64,000 bases of DNA from Puia sp963703355. GTDB taxonomy: Bacteria > Bacteroidota > Bacteroidia > Chitinophagales > Chitinophagaceae. This document shows, in pieces, positions 1 to 7,627 of this stretch. The notes under the pieces are model-generated. The model was not told the DNA's origin, made no database searches, and saw nothing but the letters and a program-made list of their open reading frames with translations. The position numbers and the translations under genes are program-made. How positions within the stretch are numbered: position 1 is the stretch's first letter; every line of letters begins with the position of its first letter. The stretch lies in assembly GCA_963703355.1 (NCBI GenBank), contig OY969813.1:2108001-2172000 (forward strand). The letters run 5' to 3'.

Positions 1-2197
1 CGGGTAACAATCCAGAAGGCTCCGTTACTCCGGTAACAATATCCATGATCGCCTGATTTTGTACGCCAAAACTCACGATTATACCATCTGCGTCTTTTTC
101 AAATTCACTTAACACCCCAGGTTTTGTGAGTGATAAACAAACGATCACAGGTTTTCCATGCATTGCGGCCTTTGTATCGCGGATTGTTTTAAGATCCACG
201 GCATTTGAAGCAGTTATGGTTTTGCCTTTATAAGATCTGTTGGTAATTCCGGGTTCAACAGGATCACCGGCGGCGATACTATGTTCCCTTGCGTATTCTG
301 CAGTATATGTATCGTATTGCAAACTTATTGGAACATATCCATTCCCTCCTTTAACCAGATCGTCCTTGTCATACCCCGGACCACCCGAAGGACCACCTGC
401 AAAAACAATTGCGTAATCTGCCTTTGCCGGATCATCCGTTGTAGTAAAATATCTTTTTAATATTTCGGGGTTAACTGCATCAACTTCTTTCGCAGGAGTA
501 ATATTTCCAAAGAAATCTTTCCTTGCGGGCACAAATAATTTGGGTATGAAAACCGTTTTCCCGGTTTGCAACGGTAACACATGATCGTTATTCTTGAGCA
601 TTACAATCGATTTAAGCTGGGCTTCATACCCGGCTTTCATGAACTCAGCTTTTCCAACTGTTTGCTTTGTGTTTTCGATATTCAAATATGGATTTTCAAA
701 TAGGCCTACACGAAAAATATTTTTCAGCAATCTAACGGCAGACTGTTCCATACGTGCACGCATAAACGTTTCACCATGTTCTCTGATTCCCATTTTATAA
801 GCCTCAATAACCGGACCGGCATCGTTGTTGCCTCCGAACTGATCTACTCCTGCCATTAAAATTTTATAATGTCTTTCAGCGACTGTTTTGTTTTCCATTC
901 CCCATGACTTTCCCGCGAATATATCAGGTGATTTCCCTTCATCTGCTGTTACCAGCCAGTCGGTACATATAACGCCGTCATATCCATATTTTTTTCTCAG
1001 TAAGTCCGTAATCAGATAGGCATTATAGCTGTTACCTTCATTTTCTTTGTTTTTACTATCCCTGTCATAGGATATAGTATAATAGGGCATAACTGCTGCT
1101 GCCATTTTAGTTTTACCTGTAAGATGTAACGCTCCATCCACGAATGGTACAACCTGTTCATCAAAATTATTTCCAGGATACACAGCAAATTTCCCATATG
1201 CAAAATGTGCATCCCTGCCGCTTTCTTCCGGACCGCCTCCGGGCCAATGTTTGATCATGGCATTTACACTATTGTATCCCCAACCATCGGTTATTTCACT
1301 GCTGCCCGTAGAAGTTTGAAAGCCATCTACATATGCCCTGGCCATATCTGCATCCAATTGAGGGTCTTCACCAAAAGTTCCATTGATACGAGACCATCTC
1401 GGTTCAGTGCCCAAGTCGATTTGTGGAGATAGTGCAGTAGTAATACCCAACGCTCTGTATTCTTTCGCTGCAATCTGACCAAATTGTAAAACAATGGTCG
1501 GATCAAACGTGGCAGCCAGACCAATAGATTCGGGCCATTGAGAAATTTTACCGCCTGCACCAGCTGTATATTCAACTCCTGCATTGGTACTATTTCGGGG
1601 ATCTGTGCTGTTATTGGCCGGTATACCTAAACCAATTCCTTCTACCAATGCCTGCATGTTGTTATTCCATCGCGCAGCTACTTCCGGAGATTGGACCGAA
1701 GTAATTAAAACGTGACGGAGGTTATCATTTGTCAAAAAAGTTTTTTGCTGATCCGTAAGATCCCAGGCATTTGCACCACTTTCACCAAATGGCTTGCCAC
1801 CATAACTTGCTTTGCCCATCGGACCTGGTAAAGCCGGAATTGCCTGATGGAGACTATACAACATCAGGCCAGCTATCTGTTCTATAGTCATTTTAGATGC
1901 CAAATCTGCAGCCCTTTTATCAACGGATATTCTCCAATCTTCGTAGATGTCCAGTCTGCCGTTTTTATTAAGATCTTTAAACGCAAGTCCATCTACTGTA
2001 AGAATCTTCACACCCGATTGTCCGGAATATCCCAGATCTGGTCCCCCCGGATTTTTGACAATCACAACACTATCTATTTCAGTCGAGGTCCAATTTCCCG
2101 AATTCGTGGTTTTGGTACTTATCAGGAACAGCGAACAAAGTCCCATCACTGTGCTGCTGGTGTAAAGCGTTACACTTTTGAAATTATATTTTTTCAT
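1..2197 (-). CDS. Glycoside hydrolase family 3 protein (beta-glucosidase-like), C-terminus cut by window edge
   Basis: The reading frame opens at the ATG complementary to 2195-2197 and stays open to the window edge, giving 732 codons without a stop. The N-terminus (MKKYNFKSV, then a hydrophobic stretch) looks like a signal peptide. A GH3 N-terminal domain follows, with the substrate-loop motif MIKHWPGGGP near residue 315 and YDGVICTDW, in which Asp413 is the expected catalytic nucleophile. The second GH3 domain begins near residue 500 (SIVMLKNNDHVLPL) and continues past the edge. GH3 enzymes release terminal sugars from beta-glucosides or xylosides, and this one probably acts in the periplasm. 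The exact substrate cannot be read. Family assignment is firm; the gene is partial only because of the window. Confidence 0.9.
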   Translation of the reverse strand, partial: MKKYNFKSVTLYTSSTVMGLCSLFLISTKTTNSGNWTSTEIDSVVIVKNPGGPDLGYSGQSGVKILTVDGLAFKDLNKNGRLDIYEDWRISVDKRAADLASKMTIEQIAGLMLYSLHQAIPALPGPMGKASYGGKPFGESGANAWDLTDQQKTFLTNDNLRHVLITSVQSPEVAARWNNNMQALVEGIGLGIPANNSTDPRNSTNAGVEYTAGAGGKISQWPESIGLAATFDPTIVLQFGQIAAKEYRALGITTALSPQIDLGTEPRWSRINGTFGEDPQLDADMARAYVDGFQTSTGSSEITDGWGYNSVNAMIKHWPGGGPEESGRDAHFAYGKFAVYPGNNFDEQVVPFVDGALHLTGKTKMAAAVMPYYTISYDRDSKNKENEGNSYNAYLITDLLRKKYGYDGVICTDWLVTADEGKSPDIFAGKSWGMENKTVAERHYKILMAGVDQFGGNNDAGPVIEAYKMGIREHGETFMRARMEQSAVRLLKNIFRVGLFENPYLNIENTKQTVGKAEFMKAGYEAQLKSIVMLKNNDHVLPLQTGKTVFIPKLFVPARKDFFGNITPAKEVDAVNPEILKRYFTTTDDPAKADYAIVFAGGPSGGPGYDKDDLVKGGNGYVPISLQYDTYTAEYAREHSIAAGDPVEPGITNRSYKGKTITASNAVDLKTIRDTKAAMHGKPVIVCLSLTKPGVLSEFEKDADGIIVSFGVQNQAIMDIVTGVTEPSGLLP

Positions 2198-2210
2198 ATA
2201 AGAAAGCAAT

Positions 2211-2603
2211 TCATTGTTTATAATCGAAAAATGGCTTTATAGTATACCAGGCAATCACAGGGAAAAAGACCATGGGCACAGCAAGACCCGGAAACAATTC
2301 AGGGTATTGAACATTCAAAGGCAACGTAATGGAAATAGGAATAATCACTGATGTAAAAGAGAGAACTGAAAAAATGAAATTGAACACAATTTCACTTCTG
2401 CTTTTAAACAATCTGCTGAGACCATAATTTAAAAACACAGCGATCATACAAACGAGAACATTTAATCCGATTACTCTTGGTATACCCAACACCTTGGAAA
2501 AATCGACTTCATTCGCAAAAAAATATATACGTTCATATATGATGGCTGCTATCGAAGATAATATACTGGCCAGCAAGCCGTGCAGGAATTTGGTTCTAAA
2601 CAT
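2211..2603 (-). CDS. Small membrane protein with about four transmembrane segments, unknown function
   Basis: This 130-residue protein has about four hydrophobic segments (roughly residues 8-28, 42-62, 72-95 and 100-122) separated by short charged loops, so it should be an inner-membrane protein. I do not recognise the family. It lies 6 bp downstream of the YceI-like gene on the same strand and just upstream of the GH3 gene, so the three are probably cotranscribed. Codon use and hydrophobicity look like a real gene. No catalytic motif is visible. Confidence 0.7.
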   Translation of the reverse strand: MFRTKFLHGLLASILSSIAAIIYERIYFFANEVDFSKVLGIPRVIGLNVLVCMIAVFLNYGLSRLFKSRSEIVFNFIFSVLSFTSVIIPISITLPLNVQYPELFPGLAVPMVFFPVIAWYTIKPFFDYKQ

Positions 2604-2609
2604 GGCCTC

Positions 2610-3134
2610 CTATTTTGTGACCGGCGCTGAAATGTCAACTTTGAAAGTACTGGCTCCATGATTTGGCTCGGCTGTATTGATATTATAATCCAGCCTGTTG
2701 ACCGTTAAAGTGCCTTTAAATGTATTGTCCTGAAATGTGAAAGGGATGACTACTTCTTTCTGCACACCATGCATATTCAGTATTCCTTTTGCTTCATACC
2801 CATCGGCCGTTTTGCTGATAGCGGAGGAAGTAAATGCAATGGTAGGATATTTATCCACGTCGAACCATTTTTCGCTTTTTGCATGTGTGTTTTTCATACC
2901 GTTACCAGTATTGATGGTACTCACATCGATGGTCACGTCAAATTTCGAACCTGCGAGATCACCTGGATCAAAACTGACAATACCTTTCATACCGCCAAAC
3001 TGCCCGGAAGGATCTCCTCCGTCAAATTTGACGAATGAACTTTCAGCAATTTTCCAATCCTGAGCTTTAAAACCTGTAAAAGCAGAAACTGCAAGAAGCA
3101 CCATGGCCAGTAAGGGATAGATAATTTTTTTCAT
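2610..3134 (-). CDS. YceI family protein, secreted lipid-binding-like beta-barrel
   Basis: An open frame extends back to 3266, but the start at 3134 is preferred because it begins MKKIIYPLLAMVLLAVSAF, a clean signal peptide, and gives 174 residues, the usual YceI length. The mature protein shows the YceI pattern: WKIAESSFVKFDG near the start, FDVTIDVSTINTGNGMKNTH, a KYPTIAF strand, GILNMHGVQKEVVIPF and a closing NTAEPNHGASTFKVDI strand. YceI proteins fold as an extended lipocalin-like barrel that binds isoprenoid or other amphiphilic ligands in the periplasm. The ligand here is unknown. It probably heads an operon with the small membrane protein and the GH3 enzyme. Confidence 0.9.
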   Translation of the reverse strand: MKKIIYPLLAMVLLAVSAFTGFKAQDWKIAESSFVKFDGGDPSGQFGGMKGIVSFDPGDLAGSKFDVTIDVSTINTGNGMKNTHAKSEKWFDVDKYPTIAFTSSAISKTADGYEAKGILNMHGVQKEVVIPFTFQDNTFKGTLTVNRLDYNINTAEPNHGASTFKVDISAPVTK

Positions 3135-3470
3135 AACATTCGTTTTAAACCTAAAATTTTTAGATTTTAAAAATATCAAACATACAGCCCTGCCGCTAGA
3201 AATTGAGGCAAAACGGGTAAATTCTGAGACGAAATCTCCAATTGGATATAAATTAATTGATAACAATCCGCGGCCAGCTCTAATTAAAAACCCTTAGGGT
3301 CAGCGATTAGCCCCACTGTTGTCGTCCTGGTAGTACTTTATCCCGATTTTTAACAATCATTTTATGCAAATGCAGAATATTTCTGCGATGAATTCGTTTG
3401 TCAGAAAAACAAGTCTGTTCATTGTTATAACTGGTTAATAATTTTATCTTGTAGGGTGCCAATATAACCT
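3135..3470. other. Divergent intergenic region, 336 bp
   Basis: This gap separates the leftward YceI gene from the rightward paralog pair, so it should hold two divergent promoters. The rightward one may use TATCTTG near 3446, a partial match to the Bacteroidota -7 element TAnnTTTG, about 20 bp before the ATG at 3471. I see no tRNA, strong hairpin or tandem repeat here. Confidence 0.4.
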
Positions 3471-3914
3471 ATGAAACAAATACTTCTTCTCTCCATATTT
3501 TTTCAAACCAGTCAAACCAGTCGGTTTGAAACAATTCGTTATCCCACTGTCGATCTTATAAATATACGCCTGGCACCGTGGCCTATTAACATCCAAAGGA
3601 TCATTTACTATACGGATACTTGTTACGCTCTTCAATTCAGGGATCAGGGAACGATGAATGCAGTTAACATGAAGACCATGGAAATATACAACATGGACCA
3701 ATTGAAATATCTCAAACTGGGTTTGACCACATTAACAAAAGGCGCTACCGGAGATGTAGCGGAATTCAAAGACTATTCTATTAAAAGAGTGGGCACAAAA
3801 AAAGAGAATTCATGGTATATCCTGAATTATGATGGCGCTGTAACGAATTTTCAACAATCCGAGGCTAACAGAATGGTAACTATCATCAATAATTTAGAAC
3901 ACAGTCAAAATTAA
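3471..3914 (+). CDS. Hypothetical secreted protein, first of a tandem paralog pair
   Basis: This 147-residue protein of unknown family starts with a short hydrophobic leader (MKQILLLSIFFQTSQ). It is clearly homologous to the next gene: both share APWPINIQRI/GTWPISLQRI, DTCY-LQFR, GDVAEFKDY-IKRV and TNFQQ-EA-RM. The single Cys in DTCY is kept in both copies. The leader ends less cleanly than in the second copy. No catalytic motif is visible; the conserved region may be a small beta-rich fold. The gene lies 28 bp upstream of its paralog and is probably cotranscribed with it. Confidence 0.65.
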   Translation: MKQILLLSIFFQTSQTSRFETIRYPTVDLINIRLAPWPINIQRIIYYTDTCYALQFRDQGTMNAVNMKTMEIYNMDQLKYLKLGLTTLTKGATGDVAEFKDYSIKRVGTKKENSWYILNYDGAVTNFQQSEANRMVTIINNLEHSQN

Positions 3915-3942
3915 TTTTTCATATCAAATCCAACATGTTCAA

Positions 3943-4371
3943 ATGAAAAAGTTCCTTTTACTAATTATGCTTTCACCACTTGTAATGAAGGCGCAGTTCA
4001 AAATTGTAAATTCGGCAACCATCAATATCATCGATGTGCGCCAGGGCACGTGGCCAATCAGTTTACAACGAATTACAAAACCCACTGACACTTGTTACGT
4101 ATTACAATTCCGTACACAAGAATATAATAATTCAGTGATAATAAAGACCTTGAAATTTAAGGATCTTGAGCAATTAAAGTATTTCCAACAAGGTCTGACT
4201 GCGTTAAAGACCGGGAACAACGGAGATGTGGCAGAATTTAAAGACTATACCATTAAACGGGTAGATGTATATAAGGAAGGAATTTCTTATATCCTTACCT
4301 GTGATGGAGGTCTTACGAATTTCCAACAACCTGAGGCAGATAGAATGATAGCAGCAATCAGCAAACAATAA
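3943..4371 (+). CDS. Hypothetical secreted protein, second of a tandem paralog pair
   Basis: A 142-residue protein with a good signal peptide (MKKFLLLIMLSPLVMKAQF, likely cleaved after KAQ). It is a paralog of the gene at 3471-3914, with similarity over the whole mature part (LKYFQQGLTALKTGNNGDVA, YTIKRVDVY, LTNFQQPEADRMI). The pair is best explained by a local tandem duplication. Function unknown. It ends 10 bp before the convergent YeeE/YedE gene, leaving no room for a conventional terminator. Confidence 0.7.
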   Translation: MKKFLLLIMLSPLVMKAQFKIVNSATINIIDVRQGTWPISLQRITKPTDTCYVLQFRTQEYNNSVIIKTLKFKDLEQLKYFQQGLTALKTGNNGDVAEFKDYTIKRVDVYKEGISYILTCDGGLTNFQQPEADRMIAAISKQ

Positions 4372-4381
4372 AATGATCTCA

Positions 4382-4795
4382 TTATTGCGGCAAGCGGTTA
4401 CGAACCAGACCGTAGAAAAAGGTGCCCGAAAGTGCGCCTAAGATTACCATGAGCATAACTGTATATCCTTGTCCGAGCAAAATAAAAATTGGTCCGGGAC
4501 AGGCTCCTGTCATTGCCCAGCCCATCCCAAAAATAGATCCGCCTATCAGATATTTTTTCCACCGGGCATCTTTCGGAGGAAATTTTATTGCCTTTCCGTC
4601 TGTGTCTTTCAATCCAAGTCTTTTTATGACCGCAACCAGAATGATACCAGTTACCACCGCTGTTCCTATTATTCCGTACATGAAGAAGGACTGAAAACGA
4701 AACATTTCCTGAATGCGGTACCAGGAAACTGCCTCCGATTTGGTCAGTATGATTCCGAAGATAATTCCTGCTAGGATGTATCTGAATGCTCTCAT
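4382..4795 (-). CDS. YeeE/YedE family transporter half, C-terminal type (DUF6691-like)
   Basis: This 137-residue membrane protein has about four transmembrane segments and the conserved motif GMGWAMTGACPGPIFILLG near residue 90, typical of the second half of YeeE/YedE transporters. The full-length family imports thiosulfate or related sulfur compounds through conserved cysteines; here Cys98 of TGACPGP is the candidate. It lies 6 bp downstream of a gene for the other half on the same strand, so the two proteins should form one transporter. The substrate is inferred from the family only. Confidence 0.85.
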   Translation of the reverse strand: MRAFRYILAGIIFGIILTKSEAVSWYRIQEMFRFQSFFMYGIIGTAVVTGIILVAVIKRLGLKDTDGKAIKFPPKDARWKKYLIGGSIFGMGWAMTGACPGPIFILLGQGYTVMLMVILGALSGTFFYGLVRNRLPQ

Positions 4796-4801
4796 AAATA
4801 G

Positions 4802-5362
4802 TCATTTAAAAAGTATTGGAAAAACCAGGTAGGTCGTAAATAACCCACCAATAAAAAACCCTATTACGGCGATCAACGACGGTAGTTGAAGCGTTGACAG
4901 TCCTGTTATAGCGTGACCAGAAGTACAACCGCCCGCATAGCGCGTTCCGAATCCAATCAAAAAACCGCCGACCAGAAATAACAGTAGTCCTTTCCCGGTA
5001 AACAAATATCTCCAGTTAAAAATAGATCCTGGCTCCAGATTGCCATCGAAGGGAATTTTTAATTTCTGCAAATCTGCAATGGTAGAAGCTGAAAGAGCGA
5101 GGGGTTTGGGTGACTGTAGGTAATGTACAGCGATATATCCTCCGATAACTGATCCAACCAGAAACCATAAATTCCATTGTTGCTTTTTCCAATCAAAATT
5201 GAAATAAGAAACCCGCTTACCAAAACCCATCATAGAACAGATATTCGACAGGTTAGCAGAAAATCCAAATGTCTTTCCTGAAAAAATAAGAATGGCCATT
5301 ATAGCCGCTATTGCAGGTCCTGATATATACCATGGCCATGGCTGGCTCAAAAATTTAATCAT
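4802..5362 (-). CDS. YeeE/YedE family transporter half, N-terminal type
   Basis: The 186-residue membrane protein carries the YeeE hallmark GTRYAGGCTSGHAITGLS in its second half, with the conserved Cys of GGCTSGH, plus several hydrophobic segments. In Bacteroidota these half-size proteins are usually encoded in pairs and are thought to make a sulfur-compound uptake channel. The partner follows at 4382-4795. The 61-bp gap upstream contains four copies of an 8-bp repeat that trails the YcxB-like gene, so this pair may have its own promoter. Confidence 0.85.
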   Translation of the reverse strand: MIKFLSQPWPWYISGPAIAAIMAILIFSGKTFGFSANLSNICSMMGFGKRVSYFNFDWKKQQWNLWFLVGSVIGGYIAVHYLQSPKPLALSASTIADLQKLKIPFDGNLEPGSIFNWRYLFTGKGLLLFLVGGFLIGFGTRYAGGCTSGHAITGLSTLQLPSLIAVIGFFIGGLFTTYLVFPILFK

Positions 5363-5388
5363 ATTTCTAAAATTAACGTGTAACCTTC

Positions 5389-5424
5389 ACTCCCATACTC
5401 CCATACTCCCATACTCCCATACTT
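5389..5424 (-). repeat. Tandem repeat, four copies of an 8-bp unit, at the 3' end of the YcxB-like gene
   Basis: Read on the minus strand, the TAA stop of the 5424-5900 gene is followed directly by four copies of GTATGGGA-phase repeat (ACTCCCAT on the plus strand, 5389-5420). The same unit follows other stop codons at 32731, 32877 and 36361. Confidence 0.95.
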
Positions 5425-5900
5425 TACTTAGTTAGTTTACGCTTCAGCAAATTCCTTGTTTCCTGCAATGCTTCAAGGTTTGGAAAAGCATCTTTGGGAA
5501 CCAGGAAAAAAGCCCGGCTACTAAAATATAAATGAAAGAAAAAGGGCGATTCAAGAAAACTACTGAACTCTTTCCATGCCCATGCGTGAGATCCAAGTTC
5601 GGTTTGTAATATAACCTCCTGATCGTTAAAGTTCATGCTGAATTGATCCCGAAAAGTCTGAGATCGTTTGTATACACTCAGGGGAAGCAAAAACCAGAAA
5701 GTTAAAAGTAAGATGAACCAAAGAAATGAAAATACTAAAAAAGATAAGGGCTGAATTTTATGTAAATAAAAGAGTATGGCGCTTAGAATGGTAAATATGT
5801 TCACTACAATCAGCAGAAATTTTATTTCCGGTCTGGAAATAAAATGATGCCTTAACGCACTCATCACCTGTTTTTTGTCATATTCGAAGTAGATTACCAT
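5424..5900 (-). CDS. YcxB-like membrane protein
   Basis: A 158-residue protein with two transmembrane helices (about residues 28-45 and 50-72) followed by a soluble domain with MNFNDQEVILQTELGSHAWAWKEFSSFLE and FFLVPKDAF, the typical pattern of the YcxB C-terminal domain. The molecular role of YcxB-like proteins is not established. The ATG lies 1 bp after the stop codon of the phosphatase gene at 5902-7254, so the two are translationally close and cotranscribed. The stop codon runs into an 8-bp tandem array. Confidence 0.75.
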   Translation of the reverse strand: MVIYFEYDKKQVMSALRHHFISRPEIKFLLIVVNIFTILSAILFYLHKIQPLSFLVFSFLWFILLLTFWFLLPLSVYKRSQTFRDQFSMNFNDQEVILQTELGSHAWAWKEFSSFLESPFFFHLYFSSRAFFLVPKDAFPNLEALQETRNLLKRKLTK

Positions 5901-5901
5901 G

Positions 5902-7254
5902 CTATCGCATTAGTTGTTTTTCCGAAATGCTCCAGTTAAATAGATTTTTCCCATCTTTTCCACGAAACTGTACGTTTAAAATACGATCATTTTTTTGACC
6001 CTCCACTCCCATTTTTGCATAATTCCTCTCTTCGACAAGACTGCCCGTAACGCGAAATGGATTGTTAATTTCGATACCCTTTACTTTTGCGACTCCACTG
6101 GTAAAGGGCGAAACCGTAATATCATACAGAGCGTAATTATTTTCTCTTTCAACTTTGATAATCTCACTGTGGTGCCGATCACCGGTTAAGAATAATATAC
6201 CCTTGATTTTTGTTCTGTTTAAGAAATCCAATAACTGGTGAAATTCAAAACTGTATTTGTAGTAACCTTCATCAGTGCTAAAAGGATTTAAAGTCTGACT
6301 TCCAATTACTATTATTTTAAAAGTTGCGAGACTTTGAACGAGCGCATCTTCCAGCCATTTCAACTGCATTTCCCCCAAAAAATGTTTATCAGGATTGGGC
6401 TTACCGCCAATACTGTCTTCCATTTCATCAGCACTTCTAAAATACCGGTCGTCCGTTAAAAACAAATCAACATCGCTATAAGAAATTTCAGAATAGATGC
6501 CTTTCTGATTTTCGCCATAAAACGGATTACACCAATACTTCATAAAGATCTCCCTCGAAACGTCTTTCAGTCCATATGAAAACCCTGAATTATCGGGACC
6601 GAAATCATGGTCATCCCAAATAGCATATTGAGGCATTGCTTTCAGTAGATTTTGTATCACGGGTTGTGCCCGGTCGCGTGATGCGCGATACCATAAACCC
6701 CATGAACTTTGCAGATCAACCTCCCGGGTATACCAGTTATCACCAAGCCAAAGCATAAATGCAGCACTATCCTTAGCCATTGACTCAAAAATAATAGAAT
6801 CGCCGCCATAAGGTTTGCCGGGACGATCATAAGCAGGTTCATTAAAGTAAGCACAGCTGCCGGTAAGAAAACTGAAATCAGGAGCTGGTTTGCGCCATTG
6901 CCAAAGATCCTTGGTTCTAAATCTTCCTGACGCTTTCGAAGGAGAACCGTTTAATTCAAATCGATACTCATACATACTATTAATATCCAAACCATTTAGT
7001 TCAATTTGTATCGGATTAAATTCCTTTCCAAGTTCTCCGCTAAAGATTATTTTATGTGGGTTTTCACTATGACCTTCTTTCCAGTAGATGACTGATACAG
7101 ACTTAATATCCGCAGAAACCTGAAGCCATACGACGGCTGTTCTTAACTCTATCTGACCCAGCATAGGGCCCGACATTATGCCATTCGAAGGCGTTGATTG
7201 CGCAGCGGTAATTAGAATAGGTATAAAAAAGAAAATCAACCAAAGCTTTTTCAT
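5902..7254 (-). CDS. PhoD-like alkaline phosphatase family protein
   Basis: A 450-residue secreted protein starting with a signal peptide (MKKLWLIFFFIPILITAAQS). A small N-terminal beta domain (about 25-115) precedes a metallophosphoesterase domain with FLTGSCAYF, LWLGDNWYTREVD, AIWDDHDFGPDNSGFS and ILFLTGDRHHSEI, the metal-ligand motifs of the PhoD family. PhoD enzymes hydrolyse phosphomono- or diesters in the periplasm using Fe and Ca. No PHO-box-like control is visible. The alternative within the superfamily is a phosphodiesterase of unknown substrate. The small YcxB-like gene follows after 1 bp. Confidence 0.88.
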   Translation of the reverse strand: MKKLWLIFFFIPILITAAQSTPSNGIMSGPMLGQIELRTAVVWLQVSADIKSVSVIYWKEGHSENPHKIIFSGELGKEFNPIQIELNGLDINSMYEYRFELNGSPSKASGRFRTKDLWQWRKPAPDFSFLTGSCAYFNEPAYDRPGKPYGGDSIIFESMAKDSAAFMLWLGDNWYTREVDLQSSWGLWYRASRDRAQPVIQNLLKAMPQYAIWDDHDFGPDNSGFSYGLKDVSREIFMKYWCNPFYGENQKGIYSEISYSDVDLFLTDDRYFRSADEMEDSIGGKPNPDKHFLGEMQLKWLEDALVQSLATFKIIVIGSQTLNPFSTDEGYYKYSFEFHQLLDFLNRTKIKGILFLTGDRHHSEIIKVERENNYALYDITVSPFTSGVAKVKGIEINNPFRVTGSLVEERNYAKMGVEGQKNDRILNVQFRGKDGKNLFNWSISEKQLMR

Positions 7255-7321
7255 ATTTGTCCATTGGATTCACAATGTACAAAGAAGCGCAATGATTGAT
7301 GGAATTCGAAATACCTGAAAG

Positions 7322-7447
7322 TTATTTCATATACTTACAACTGTTGTAGTGATGGGTAGCTGCATCATATGGTGTTACATATCGGTTGCAGGAATACAAC
7401 AGGGTTAATAGTAATGCAAGGGCAAGGACTTTTTTCATGGTTTTCAT
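7322..7447 (-). CDS. 41-residue lipoprotein, unknown function
   Basis: A short frame on the minus strand starts at ATG 7447 (or the second ATG at 7438) and stops at 7322-7324. It reads MKTMKKVLALALLLTLLYSC, then a mature part with NRYVTPYDAATHHYNSCKYMK. The lysine-rich start, hydrophobic core and LYSC lipobox are a textbook lipoprotein signal, leaving a mature peptide of about 20 residues with a second Cys. Such tiny lipoproteins are easily missed by gene callers. It lies downstream of nrdJ behind that gene's terminator and upstream of the phosphatase. Function unknown. Confidence 0.7.
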   Translation of the reverse strand: MKTMKKVLALALLLTLLYSCNRYVTPYDAATHHYNSCKYMK

Positions 7448-7565
7448 TTGAGGTTAAGAATTAACGGTTTCAGGGTACTTTAAATTGCAATAGATAACCC
7501 AATTTCCTTGCCAATCTGGGGGAAATATTCCCGGAATGGGACTGAATCGTTGGCTGTTGACGAAA

Positions 7566-7591
7566 GAACCCCGCATAGATATACGGGGTTC
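7566..7591 (-). terminator. Intrinsic terminator downstream of nrdJ
   Basis: A perfect 8-bp stem (GAACCCCG/CGGGGTTC) with a 10-base loop lies 37 bp beyond the nrdJ stop codon. On the minus strand it is followed by TTTCG, a short U-rich tail. Confidence 0.75.
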
Positions 7592-7627
7592 GTGGTTAAG
7601 TAAAACCGTCCAAAGTATTTTTATGAA

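Noticed and set aside
1012..1584. Short minus-strand ORFs inside the left-edge gene
   Set aside because: They are in a different frame from the GH3 coding sequence, which is intact and open to the window edge; there is no frameshift.
4398..4805. Second minus-strand ORF over the YeeE/YedE half
   Set aside because: Out-of-frame shadow of the membrane protein gene at 4382-4795, which has the conserved motif.
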